Notes under the pieces: model-generated
What the model was told of the DNA's origin: nothing
Database searches by the model: none
The model's input: the letters and a program-made list of their open reading frames with translations, nothing else
NCBI GenBank assembly: GCA_030146385.1
Contig: JASLBX010000030.1
Location: forward strand, 1 to 13,567
Reading direction: 5' to 3'
Origin: Jiangellaceae bacterium
GTDB taxonomy: Bacteria; Actinomycetota; Actinomycetes; Jiangellales; Jiangellaceae
Length of the DNA stretch: 13,567 bases
Position numbers and translations under genes: made by a program
Shown: one piece after another, positions 7,114-13,291 of the stretch
Layout: every line of letters starts with the position of its first letter
Position numbering within the stretch: the first letter of the stretch is position 1

Positions 7114-7133
7114 ACTTTGGTCTTCACCAAAGT
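7114..7133. promoter_or_regulatory. Candidate TetR operator in the mmpL/VOC divergent region
   Basis: ACTTTGGT-CTTC-ACCAAAGT is a perfect 8-bp inverted repeat with a 4-base centre, about 54 bp upstream of mmpL and 84 bp upstream of the VOC gene. If GATAGT (7096 to 7091 on the minus strand) is the mmpL -10, the palindrome covers its -35 position. It also lies just downstream of a TTGACA hexamer (7099-7104) on the plus strand. The site would allow the downstream TetR to control one or both directions. Assignment to that regulator is inference. Confidence 0.55.
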
Positions 7134-7216
7134 CGGTTTGCTCTGGTGTCGAATTCGGAAGCGTCCCGAGCGTGGCGAGGATGAGACTGGCTATGACGAG
7201 GAGAGGACGATTGCCC

Positions 7217-7603
7217 ATGCGTTACCGGGACGCCTTCCCGATCATCTACACCGCCGACCTGCCGCGAGCGCTCACCTTTTACCGGGACGCGCTCGGCTTC
7301 ACGGAGACCTTCCGGTTCCCTGCCGACGGCGAGGCTCAGTTCGTGGCGATGCAGCTGGACGACTCGACAGGGATCGCCCTGTCGGGCCCCGGCGAGTCGT
7401 TGCACGGACGGCCCGTCCAGCCGGGCGCCAGGGGGTTCGAGCTGTGCCTGTACGTGGACGAGGTCGATGCGGCGGTGGCTGACCTCGCGAAGCGTGGGTA
7501 CGAGGTGCTGCTGGCGCCGGCCGACCAGCCGTGGGGCGAGCGGATGGCCTATGTGGCCGATCCGGACGGCAATCCGGTGATGATTTGCGCTGTGCTGGGT
7601 TGA
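7217..7603 (+). CDS. VOC / glyoxalase-bleomycin resistance fold protein
   Basis: A 128-residue single-repeat protein of the vicinal oxygen chelate superfamily. Typical features are the opening beta strand and helix (FPIIYTADLPRALTFYRDALGF, split here as FPIIYTADL plus FYRDALGF), the middle strand FELCLYVDEVDAAVADLAKRGYE (core residues 74-96), and the ending MAYVADPDGNPV, the classic VOC end motif. The first-strand His used as metal ligand in glyoxalase I is absent, so it may be a ligand-binding or drug-sequestering member; the reaction is unknown. ATG 7217 is chosen over ATG 7172 and 7193 because GAGAGGA ends 9 bases upstream and the fold begins at once. It is divergent from mmpL and ends 32 bp before the ars gene pair, which appears to have its own promoter. 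Confidence 0.88.
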   Translation: MRYRDAFPIIYTADLPRALTFYRDALGFTETFRFPADGEAQFVAMQLDDSTGIALSGPGESLHGRPVQPGARGFELCLYVDEVDAAVADLAKRGYEVLLAPADQPWGERMAYVADPDGNPVMICAVLG

Positions 7604-7628
7604 CGAGCGGGATTGCCTCAGTAATCAT
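7600..7628 (+). promoter_or_regulatory. Probable promoter of the arsR-arsC pair, leaderless
   Basis: TTGACG (7600-7605), 17 bp, then AATCAT (7623-7628) resembles a sigma-A promoter (5/6 and 4/6 matches). The start codon ATG at 7636 lies 8 bases after the -10, just where transcription should begin. No Shine-Dalgarno sequence precedes it. A leaderless transcript is therefore likely. The -35 overlaps the VOC stop codon. Confidence 0.5.
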
Positions 7629-7639
7629 TGAGTCAATGA
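7625..7639. promoter_or_regulatory. Palindromic operator candidate over -10 and start codon
   Basis: TCATTGA-G-TCAATGA is a 7-bp perfect inverted repeat with one central base, spanning the proposed -10, the transcription start and the ATG at 7636. A/T-rich palindromes with ATTGA/TCAAT-like arms at this place are typical of ArsR/SmtB operators, and the gene it overlaps encodes an ArsR-type protein. Autorepression is the natural inference. Confidence 0.55.
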
Positions 7640-8316
7640 GCACTGAGCTATCTCGGGAGCGGCGGGCGGCCGTGCATGCCGCGCTCGGCGATCCTGCCCG
7701 GCTCGCCATCGTCGACGCGTTGGCGTTGACGGACGCGTCCCCGAGCGAGCTCGGCTGTGCCCTCGGCATGCCGTCCAACCTGCTAGCCCACCATCTCGGC
7801 GTCCTGCAGGACGCTGGTGTGATCGTCCGGGGCAGGTCCGAGGCCGACCGGCGGCGGACATACGTCCAGCTTTCGCCCGATGTGCTGGGCTTCGCGGCCG
7901 CGCCGTGGCCGACGGACGTGCCGCGCGTCGTCTTCATCTGTACCCAGAACTCGGCCCGCTCGCAGCTGGCCGCCGTCCTGTGGGCGAGCCGGGCTGGCGT
8001 GCCCGTGGCCTCGGCAGGCACCAAGCCAGCACCGCGCGTGCATCCACACGCCGTGGCCGTCGCCCGGCGGCACGGCCTGGAGTTGCGCCGCGCCCGGACG
8101 GCGCACGTCCGTGACGTCGTACGCCCGGACGACCTGGTCGTGGCGGTATGCGACCACGCGTACGAGGAGCTGTCCGGAAACGGCCTGCCGCAGCTGCACT
8201 GGTCGATTCCGGACCCGGCGCGCAGCGCGTCGGTGGACGCTTTCGAGCACGCCTTCGACAGCCTGGACGAACGCGTCCGCCGGCTGGCAACCACCCTTGA
8301 GAAAGAGATGCAATGA
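7636..8316 (+). CDS. ArsR-type HTH regulator fused to LMW phosphatase/arsenate reductase domain
   Basis: A 226-residue two-domain protein. Residues about 8-82 are an ArsR-family winged helix: AALGDPARLAIVDALAL, SPSELGCALGMPSNLLAHHLGVLQDAG, and the wing GRSEADRRRTYVQL. Residues 96-225 are a low-molecular-weight phosphatase/arsenate-reductase fold: P-loop VFICTQNSARSQ (C-X5-R: Cys102, Arg108), SAGTKPAPRVHP, a second Cys (VCDHAYEEL, Cys172) and the acid loop IPDPARS (Asp193), so the catalytic set looks intact. The classical ArsR As(III) motif ELCVCD is missing; the only Cys in the HTH domain is Cys41. It may couple arsenate reduction or arsenic sensing to DNA binding; the same domain pairing is known in actinobacteria. 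No SD is seen, in keeping with leaderless translation. The stop overlaps the next start (ATGA). Confidence 0.9.
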   Translation: MSTELSRERRAAVHAALGDPARLAIVDALALTDASPSELGCALGMPSNLLAHHLGVLQDAGVIVRGRSEADRRRTYVQLSPDVLGFAAAPWPTDVPRVVFICTQNSARSQLAAVLWASRAGVPVASAGTKPAPRVHPHAVAVARRHGLELRRARTAHVRDVVRPDDLVVAVCDHAYEELSGNGLPQLHWSIPDPARSASVDAFEHAFDSLDERVRRLATTLEKEMQ

Positions 8317-8957
8317 CCGGGGAGAACTGGACTCTCGAACAAGACATGGCTCTCGAGATGGCGGCCAGAACGTTGGCCGACGAGTTCGCCGGCACCTTCG
8401 GCCGAGAGACCATCGAGGAGTTTCTGCACACGAGCTTCGACCAGTTCGCCACCCATGCGACAGTGCCGAACTATCTGCCGTTACTGGCTGAACGCTTCGC
8501 CCGCCAGCGGCTCCGGGCGCTGGCCAAGGTCGAAGGCCAAGCCCACGACGGGCTTCCTGTCGTACTTTTCCTGTGCGTTCACAACGCCGGTCGATCGCAG
8601 ATGGCGATGGGGATCTTCCAGCATCTGGCTGGCGACCAGGCCGTAGCGTGGTCGGGCGGATCTGAACCCGGCCACGAAGTGAACCCGGCGGCGGTCGCCG
8701 CAATGCGCGAGGTCGGCATCGACATCTCCGGTGAGTACCCCAAACCCTGGACGGACGAGATCGTTCGAGCTGCCGATGTCGTCGTGACCATGGGGTGCGG
8801 CGACGCGTGCCCCATCTTTCCGGGCAAGCGGTACGAGGACTGGGAGCTCGCCGACCCCGCTGGTCAAGGCCTAGAAGCCGTCAGGCCGATCCGCAATGAG
8901 ATCGAACGCCGGGTCCGCAAATTGCTTGGCGAGTTGGGCGTAAAAGTGGCAGCGTAA
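8313..8957 (+). CDS. arsC: Arsenate reductase (LMW phosphatase type) with N-terminal helical domain
   Basis: A 214-residue protein. Residues 1-72 form a helical region (MAARTLADEFAGTF, ERFARQRLRALAKV) like the three-helix domain found before the catalytic domain in actinobacterial ArsC1'-type proteins. The catalytic part starts at about 82: P-loop VLFLCVHNAGRSQMA (Cys88, Arg94), GIDISGEYPKPWT, MGCGDACP with Cys162 and Cys166, and the ADPAGQ acid loop (Asp181). These fit a thiol-dependent arsenate reductase making arsenite; actinobacterial relatives use mycothiol/mycoredoxin or thioredoxin relays, and which applies here is not visible. Its ATG overlaps the stop of the ArsR fusion by four bases, so the two are translationally coupled. 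A candidate SD, GAGAAAGAG, lies within the preceding gene. No arsenite exporter gene follows; pstS does. Confidence 0.92.
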   Translation: MTGENWTLEQDMALEMAARTLADEFAGTFGRETIEEFLHTSFDQFATHATVPNYLPLLAERFARQRLRALAKVEGQAHDGLPVVLFLCVHNAGRSQMAMGIFQHLAGDQAVAWSGGSEPGHEVNPAAVAAMREVGIDISGEYPKPWTDEIVRAADVVVTMGCGDACPIFPGKRYEDWELADPAGQGLEAVRPIRNEIERRVRKLLGELGVKVAA

Positions 8958-9006
8958 CCAAGGTCACACGCCCAACTAGCGATCGGCCACCTCGCATTCA
9001 TCCGGA

Positions 9007-9039
9007 GTTCACCGACGTCCGGCCACTCTGTCACCTCGG
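9007..9039 (+). promoter_or_regulatory. PHO-box-like repeat upstream of pstS
   Basis: Three 11-base units can be set in register: GTTCACCGACG (9007-9017), a degenerate TCCGGCCACTC (9018-9028) and TGTCACCTCGG (9029-9039). Units 1 and 3 match the actinobacterial PhoP direct-repeat consensus (G-T/G-TCAYYY type) at most positions. TACGTT (9045-9050) could be the -10, leaving the PHO box in the -35 position, as in PhoP-activated promoters. Together this suggests induction of pstSCAB by the PhoR-PhoP system under phosphate starvation. Confidence 0.5.
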
Positions 9040-9096
9040 CTCCTTACGTTCACGCTGTCAGCTCAATGGACGAACGTCCGAGAAGGGAAATCAGAC

Positions 9097-10254
9097 GTGA
9101 GGATCCACCGTGTGGGACGGCGCCTGGCGCCGGTCGCGGTCGTTGCCGCGGCAATGCTTCTGGTTGCCGCCTGTGGCTCCGACGATCCTGTGGGTAGTGC
9201 TGGTAACAACAGCGGAGAAACGGCAAACGACGATAGCTCTGACGACACGGGCGATGCGGAAGGCACCGCAGAGCTCTCGGGCTCGATAGCGGGCGCCGGC
9301 GCCTCGTCTCAGGAGTCGGCGGTGCAGGCGTGGATCGCCGGCTTCCAGGCGATCAGCCCGGATGTTTCGGTTACATACGACCCGATCGGCTCGGGTGGTG
9401 GCCGTGAGCAGTTCATAACCGGTGGCACCGACTTCGGTGGCACCGACGCCGTCCTCGACGACGATGAGCTCGCCCAGTCGCAGGACGTGTGCGGGCCTGG
9501 CGGCGCCATCGACCTGCCGCTGTACATCAGCCCGATCGCGGTCATCTACAACCTAGAGGGCGTCGACGAGCAGCTGCAGATGTCGCCGGAGACGATCGCC
9601 GGAATCTTCAACCAGGAGATCACCAACTGGAGCGACCCGGCCATCGCCGAGGACAACCCCGACGTGGAGCTTCCCGACCTGGCGATCAACCCCGTCAACC
9701 GGTCCGACGAGTCGGGTACGACCGAGAACTTCACCGAGTACCTGGCCGCAGCGGCGGGTGACGCGTGGCCGCACGAGCCGAGCGGTGACTGGCCCGTCGG
9801 CGGCGGGCAGTCGGCGCAGGGCACGTCCGGCGTGGTGCAGACGGTCAGCGGCGGCGATGGCACGATCGGCTACGCCGACGCCAGCCAGGCCGGTGACCTC
9901 GGCACGGTGGCCGTGGGAGTCGGCGACGAGTTCGTCCCGTACTCGCCAGAGGCCGCAGCCGCGGTCGTCGACGCATCGCCGCTGATCGAGGGTCGCCCTG
10001 AGCACGACCTTGCTTTCGACCTTCAGCGCGACACCACGGCATCGGGTGCATACCCGATCGTCCTTGTGTCGTACCACATGGCCTGCACCCAGTACGACGA
10101 CGCGGCGACCGGCGAACTGGTCAAGGCATACCTGACCTACGTGGCGAGTGAGGAGGGCCAGCAGGCTGCCGCATCGGCTGCTGGCTCGGCCCCGATCTCC
10201 GACACGCTCCGTGAGCAGGTGATGGCCTCCATCGACGCCATCACCACAGGCTGA
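9097..10254 (+). CDS. pstS: Phosphate ABC transporter substrate-binding lipoprotein
   Basis: A 385-residue periplasmic-type binding protein that captures phosphate outside the membrane and hands it to PstCA. Signal: basic N-terminus MRIHRVGRRL, hydrophobic core, and lipobox VAAC with Cys26 as the lipid-anchor residue. A linker of about 35 residues rich in D, S, G and N follows, then the mature domain with the PstS hallmarks: GSGGGREQFITGGTDFGGTDA, INPVNRSDESGTTENFTEYL, and GGGQSAQGTSGVVQTV. Two cysteines (in DVCGPGG and HMACTQYD) could form a disulphide. The GTG start at 9097 has AAGGGA about 9 bases upstream and gives the expected signal peptide. First gene of pstSCAB, behind a PHO-box-like element; a hairpin separates it from pstC. 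Confidence 0.97.
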   Translation: MRIHRVGRRLAPVAVVAAAMLLVAACGSDDPVGSAGNNSGETANDDSSDDTGDAEGTAELSGSIAGAGASSQESAVQAWIAGFQAISPDVSVTYDPIGSGGGREQFITGGTDFGGTDAVLDDDELAQSQDVCGPGGAIDLPLYISPIAVIYNLEGVDEQLQMSPETIAGIFNQEITNWSDPAIAEDNPDVELPDLAINPVNRSDESGTTENFTEYLAAAAGDAWPHEPSGDWPVGGGQSAQGTSGVVQTVSGGDGTIGYADASQAGDLGTVAVGVGDEFVPYSPEAAAAVVDASPLIEGRPEHDLAFDLQRDTTASGAYPIVLVSYHMACTQYDDAATGELVKAYLTYVASEEGQQAAASAAGSAPISDTLREQVMASIDAITTG

Positions 10255-10276
10255 TCGGGTCGTTCGATATGGTCGC

Positions 10277-10311
10277 GGGCGGTCACCGTCTGGCAACGGC
10301 GGTGGCCGCCC
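10277..10311 (+). terminator. Intercistronic hairpin between pstS and pstC
   Basis: GGGCGGTCACCG (10277-10288) pairs with CGGTGGCCGCCC (10300-10311) over 12 positions, with one T-G wobble and an 11-base loop. It lies 22 bp after the pstS stop and 43 bp before pstC. No U-run follows, so it is likelier to attenuate transcription or protect the 3' end of pstS mRNA. Either would give more PstS than membrane subunits. Confidence 0.55.
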
Positions 10312-10354
10312 ACGGCCGATTACGTTGTTTGGAGCATTACTTGGAGCCGCGCCC

Positions 10355-11338
10355 GTGACGACGGACGTCGACAACCGGCGCATTCCGGACCGGACTCCAA
10401 CCCGGCTGGGAGATCGCGTCTTTGCTGGTGGCGCTAAGGCGGCAGGGATTCTCATCCTGGTCGTCCTGGCCGCCGTCGCGGCATTCCTCTTTGTTGAGGC
10501 GTGGCCGGCGATCAGCACTCCGGCGGCCGAGCTGGCGGAGCGAGTAGATCAGGTGAGCCGGGTGGACGGCAGCCTGGTTCGATACGTTGGGCCGCTGGTC
10601 TTCGGCACCGTTCTGGCCGCCCTGCTCGCTCTCATCATCGCCACGCCGGTAGCGATCGGTATCGCACTGTTCATCTCGCACTATGCGCCGCGGCGACTCG
10701 CCCAGGGGCTGGGCTACATAGTCGACCTGCTGGCAGCTATTCCGAGCGTGGTGTACGGACTCTGGGGTGGGCTTTTCCTTCTTCCGCAGCTGGTCCCGAT
10801 CTTTGAGTGGCTGTCCGGCACGTTCGGGTTCATCCCGCTGTTCGAGGGTCCTGTTGGCCGACCCGCGCGAGTGATCCTCGGCGCTGCCGTCGTCTTGGCG
10901 GTCATGATTTTGCCGATCATCGCCTCAGTCTCGCGCGAGGTGTTTCTCCAAACACCCAGGCTCCACGAGGAGGCCGCATTGGCCCTGGGTGCGACCAGGT
11001 GGGAGATGATCCGGATGTCCGTGCTGCCGTTCGGTCGCTCCGGTATCATCAGCGCCGCGATGCTGGGGCTGGGCCGCGCTCTCGGCGAGACGATGGCAGT
11101 CGTCATGGTCCTGTCGCCGCTGATCTCGGGCGCAGAGATCTACTCGTGGTTCCTCCTGCAGCCGGGCCAGCATCAGACGATCGCGGCCAACATCGCCCTG
11201 CAGTTCCCGGAGGCGAACCCGACGGGCGTGAGCGTGCTGATCGCGACCGGCCTGGTTCTATTCTTCATCACCCTGCTGGTCAACATGTTCGCCCGGTGGA
11301 TCGTCGGCCGCCGCAAAGAGTTCTCGGGAGCGAACTGA
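10355..11338 (+). CDS. pstC: Phosphate ABC transporter permease PstC
   Basis: A 327-residue inner-membrane subunit that with PstA forms the phosphate channel. A cytoplasmic N-terminus of about 27 residues is followed by TM1 (29-49), an outer loop, and five further helices from about 80 to 315. The ABC-permease EAA loop that docks on PstB is clear at about 205-230 (EEAALALGATRWEMIRMSVLP). The segments LLAAIPSVVYGLWG and GRALGETMAVVMV are typical of PstC. The GTG at 10355 is chosen because GGAG lies 8 bases upstream; a TTG at 10325 is possible but unsupported. It follows pstS by 100 bp, a gap that holds a hairpin, and its TGA overlaps the pstA ATG by one base, so the two permeases are translationally coupled. 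Confidence 0.97.
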   Translation: MTTDVDNRRIPDRTPTRLGDRVFAGGAKAAGILILVVLAAVAAFLFVEAWPAISTPAAELAERVDQVSRVDGSLVRYVGPLVFGTVLAALLALIIATPVAIGIALFISHYAPRRLAQGLGYIVDLLAAIPSVVYGLWGGLFLLPQLVPIFEWLSGTFGFIPLFEGPVGRPARVILGAAVVLAVMILPIIASVSREVFLQTPRLHEEAALALGATRWEMIRMSVLPFGRSGIISAAMLGLGRALGETMAVVMVLSPLISGAEIYSWFLLQPGQHQTIAANIALQFPEANPTGVSVLIATGLVLFFITLLVNMFARWIVGRRKEFSGAN

Positions 11339-12441
11339 TGGCGATGAAGATGATCTCCCCTTCGACCCAGGCACTGGGTGCCCGCAGGGTCCTGCCGCGC
11401 TACACCCCCGCCGTGGTCATGGTCGCGGCGGCGGCCATTGCTGCCGGTGTCTTCGCGTTACAGTCGCTCAGCCTCCAGGTGCTGGCTGCCTTGACGGTTG
11501 TCTTCTACACAGTCGGCATTGTGGTTGTCACCGCCGCTGTCGAGGGCCGGCGGAAGGCCACCAATCGGCTAATGACCACAGTCGTCTACGTTGCCTTCGG
11601 GCTTGCGATTGTTCCGCTGGCTTGGCTGCTGTGGACGGTGGTGGCCAACGGCATTCAGAAGTTCGACCTGTACTTCCTCACGGTTTCCATGCGGGGCGTG
11701 TTCGGTGGCATGGAAGCCGGCGGTATCTACCACGCCATCATCGGCACCGTGCTCGTGACCGGCTTCGCCGCCGTCATCTCGATACCGATCGGCGTGCTCG
11801 CCGCCATCTACCTTGTCGAATACGGGCAAGGACGGCTGGCCCGTGCGATCACATTCTTCGTCGACGTCATGACGGGCATTCCGTCCATCGTCGCGGGCCT
11901 GTTCGCGTACGCGCTGTTCGCGGCATTCCTCGGACCTGGCGTCAGGATGGGTGTGGCGGGTTCGGTGGCCCTGTCCGTGCTGATGATTCCAATCGTGGTC
12001 CGTTCGGTCGAGGAAATGCTGAAAATCGTCCCGAACGAACTCCGGGAAGCGTCGTACGCCCTCGGCGTGCCCAAGTGGCGGACGATCGTCAAGGTCGTGT
12101 TGCCGACCGCCGCGGGTGGTATCGCGGCTGGGGTAACGATCGCCATTGCCCGAGTCATTGGCGAGACAGCACCGTTGCTGATCGTGCTGGGAGTGGTCGA
12201 CTCGATCCGCTACAACATCTTCGCCAACGAGCGAATCATGACGCTACCCGTCTACATCTTCCGCCAGTACAGTCAAGGTGATGCGCAATGCCCCGAGACC
12301 GTGGACTTCGTCTGCTCGACAACCATCAACTACGACCGCGCGTGGGCGGCAGCCCTGACGCTGATTCTCATAGTGATGCTGCTCAACCTGATCGCCCGGC
12401 TCGTCGCCCGACTCTTCGCCCCCAAGACAACCAGCCGGTGA
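11338..12441 (+). CDS. pstA: Phosphate ABC transporter permease PstA
   Basis: The second channel subunit, 367 residues, longer than the 280-300 of classical PstA. Extra length lies at the N-terminus: two added hydrophobic segments (about 23-43 and 47-66) precede the usual first helix (82-104). The core follows with IPIGVLAAIYLVEYG, VDVMTGIPSIVAGLFAY and the EAA loop REASYALGVPKWRTIVKVVLP (about 236-256, here split as REASYALGVPKW plus RTIVKVVLP), and the ending ARVIGETAPLLIVLG. A late outer loop (about 311-334) carries two cysteines, Cys318 and Cys326, which could form a disulphide. The ATG overlaps the pstC stop (TGATG). pstB follows after 8 bp. Function is firm; the N-terminal extension is seen but its purpose is unknown. 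Confidence 0.96.
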   Translation: MAMKMISPSTQALGARRVLPRYTPAVVMVAAAAIAAGVFALQSLSLQVLAALTVVFYTVGIVVVTAAVEGRRKATNRLMTTVVYVAFGLAIVPLAWLLWTVVANGIQKFDLYFLTVSMRGVFGGMEAGGIYHAIIGTVLVTGFAAVISIPIGVLAAIYLVEYGQGRLARAITFFVDVMTGIPSIVAGLFAYALFAAFLGPGVRMGVAGSVALSVLMIPIVVRSVEEMLKIVPNELREASYALGVPKWRTIVKVVLPTAAGGIAAGVTIAIARVIGETAPLLIVLGVVDSIRYNIFANERIMTLPVYIFRQYSQGDAQCPETVDFVCSTTINYDRAWAAALTLILIVMLLNLIARLVARLFAPKTTSR

Positions 12442-12449
12442 GGACCTCG

Positions 12450-13229
12450 ATGGCCAAGCGTATTGATGTATCTGGACTCAACGTCTATTACGGCGACTTT
12501 CTCGCCCTGCAAGACATCTCCATGGCGGTTGAGCCCAAGTCCGTCACTGCGTTCATCGGACCGTCTGGCTGCGGAAAGTCGACGCTCATCCGGACGTTGA
12601 ACCGCATGCACGAGGTCGTCCCGGGTGCACGGGTTGAGGGCAAGGTGACCCTGGACGACCAGGACATCTACGCCCCGAACGTGGACCCGGTGACGGTGCG
12701 CAGCCACATCGGCATGGTGTTCCAGCGACCGAACCCGTTTCCGACGATGTCGATCTACCAGAACGTCATCGCCGGCGTGCGGCTCAACGGCAAGCGGATG
12801 TCCAAGTCGGAGTTGGACGACATCGTGGAGCGGTCGCTGGTCGGCTCGAACCTCTGGAACGAGGTCAAGGACAGGCTGGAACGGCCGGGATCCAGCCTGT
12901 CCGGTGGCCAGCAGCAGCGCCTCTGCATTGCGCGTGCGATCGCCGTGGAGCCGGACGTACTGCTGATGGACGAGCCCTGCTCCGCCCTCGATCCCATCTC
13001 CACGCTGGCGATCGAGGATCTCATCGCCAAGCTCAAGTCCGACTACACGATCGTCATCGTCACCCACAACATGCAGCAGGCCGCGCGAGTCAGCGACCGC
13101 ACGGCGTTCTTCAACATCGCAGGCACCGGAAAGCCGGGGCGGCTGATCGAGATGGACGAGACCGGCAAGATCTTCACCAACCCGGCCGAGAAGTCGACCG
13201 AGGACTACATCTCCGGCCGCTTCGGCTGA
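12450..13229 (+). CDS. pstB: Phosphate ABC transporter ATP-binding protein
   Basis: A complete 259-residue ATPase that powers phosphate uptake on the inner face of the membrane. All ABC motifs are intact: Walker A GPSGCGKST (37-45), Q-loop FQRPNPFP (Gln92), signature LSGGQQQR (150-157), Walker B VLLMDEPCSALDP (170-182, Glu175) and the H-loop VTHN (His206). The MVFQRPNPFPTMSIYQNV and SRFG-like C-terminus (ISGRFG) are PstB-specific. The ATG at 12450 has GTGAGGA overlapping the pstA stop codon, so translation is probably coupled. It is the last gene of pstSCAB; phoU, often next in other bacteria, is absent here and a Ser/Thr kinase gene starts 62 bp later. Confidence 0.98.
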   Translation: MAKRIDVSGLNVYYGDFLALQDISMAVEPKSVTAFIGPSGCGKSTLIRTLNRMHEVVPGARVEGKVTLDDQDIYAPNVDPVTVRSHIGMVFQRPNPFPTMSIYQNVIAGVRLNGKRMSKSELDDIVERSLVGSNLWNEVKDRLERPGSSLSGGQQQRLCIARAIAVEPDVLLMDEPCSALDPISTLAIEDLIAKLKSDYTIVIVTHNMQQAARVSDRTAFFNIAGTGKPGRLIEMDETGKIFTNPAEKSTEDYISGRFG

Positions 13230-13255
13230 TCGAGGCTCTGCCGGTCGGCTAGGTG

Positions 13256-13283
13256 CGGTAACACCACCGTCGACGGGTTACCG
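13256..13283. promoter_or_regulatory. Nested palindromes before the kinase gene
   Basis: CGGTAAC (13256-13262) and GTTACCG (13277-13283) are perfect reverse complements. Between them lies a second perfect palindrome, CCGTCGACGG (13267-13276). The element ends 8 bases before the kinase GTG and includes TACCGT (13279-13284), a possible -10. It could be an operator for the kinase gene or a terminator of pstB. Confidence 0.4.
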
Positions 13284-13291
13284 TCGTATCC

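Noticed and set aside
7099..7128. Plus-strand promoter with TTGACA for the VOC gene
   Set aside because: The -35 hexamer is perfect but no TAnnnT-like -10 lies 16-19 bp downstream, so it was not listed as a promoter.
7217..7603. VOC gene as an ArsI-type C-As lyase working with the ars pair
   Set aside because: The vicinal cysteine pair of ArsI is absent (only isolated Cys in FELCLYV and VMICAV), and the gene appears to be transcribed separately.
7299..8456. Minus-strand open frame opposite the VOC and ars genes
   Set aside because: It is antisense to three well-supported genes, and its translation is low-complexity R/S/P-rich sequence.
9553..10518. Minus-strand open frame opposite pstS
   Set aside because: It overlaps pstS and the start of pstC completely, and the product has no recognisable motif and shadow-like composition.
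10807..11337. N-terminal extension of pstA by an upstream in-frame ATG
   Set aside because: The extension would overlap pstC by over 500 bp and encodes R/D/G-rich sequence unlike a permease; the TGATG junction at 11336-11340 marks the real start.
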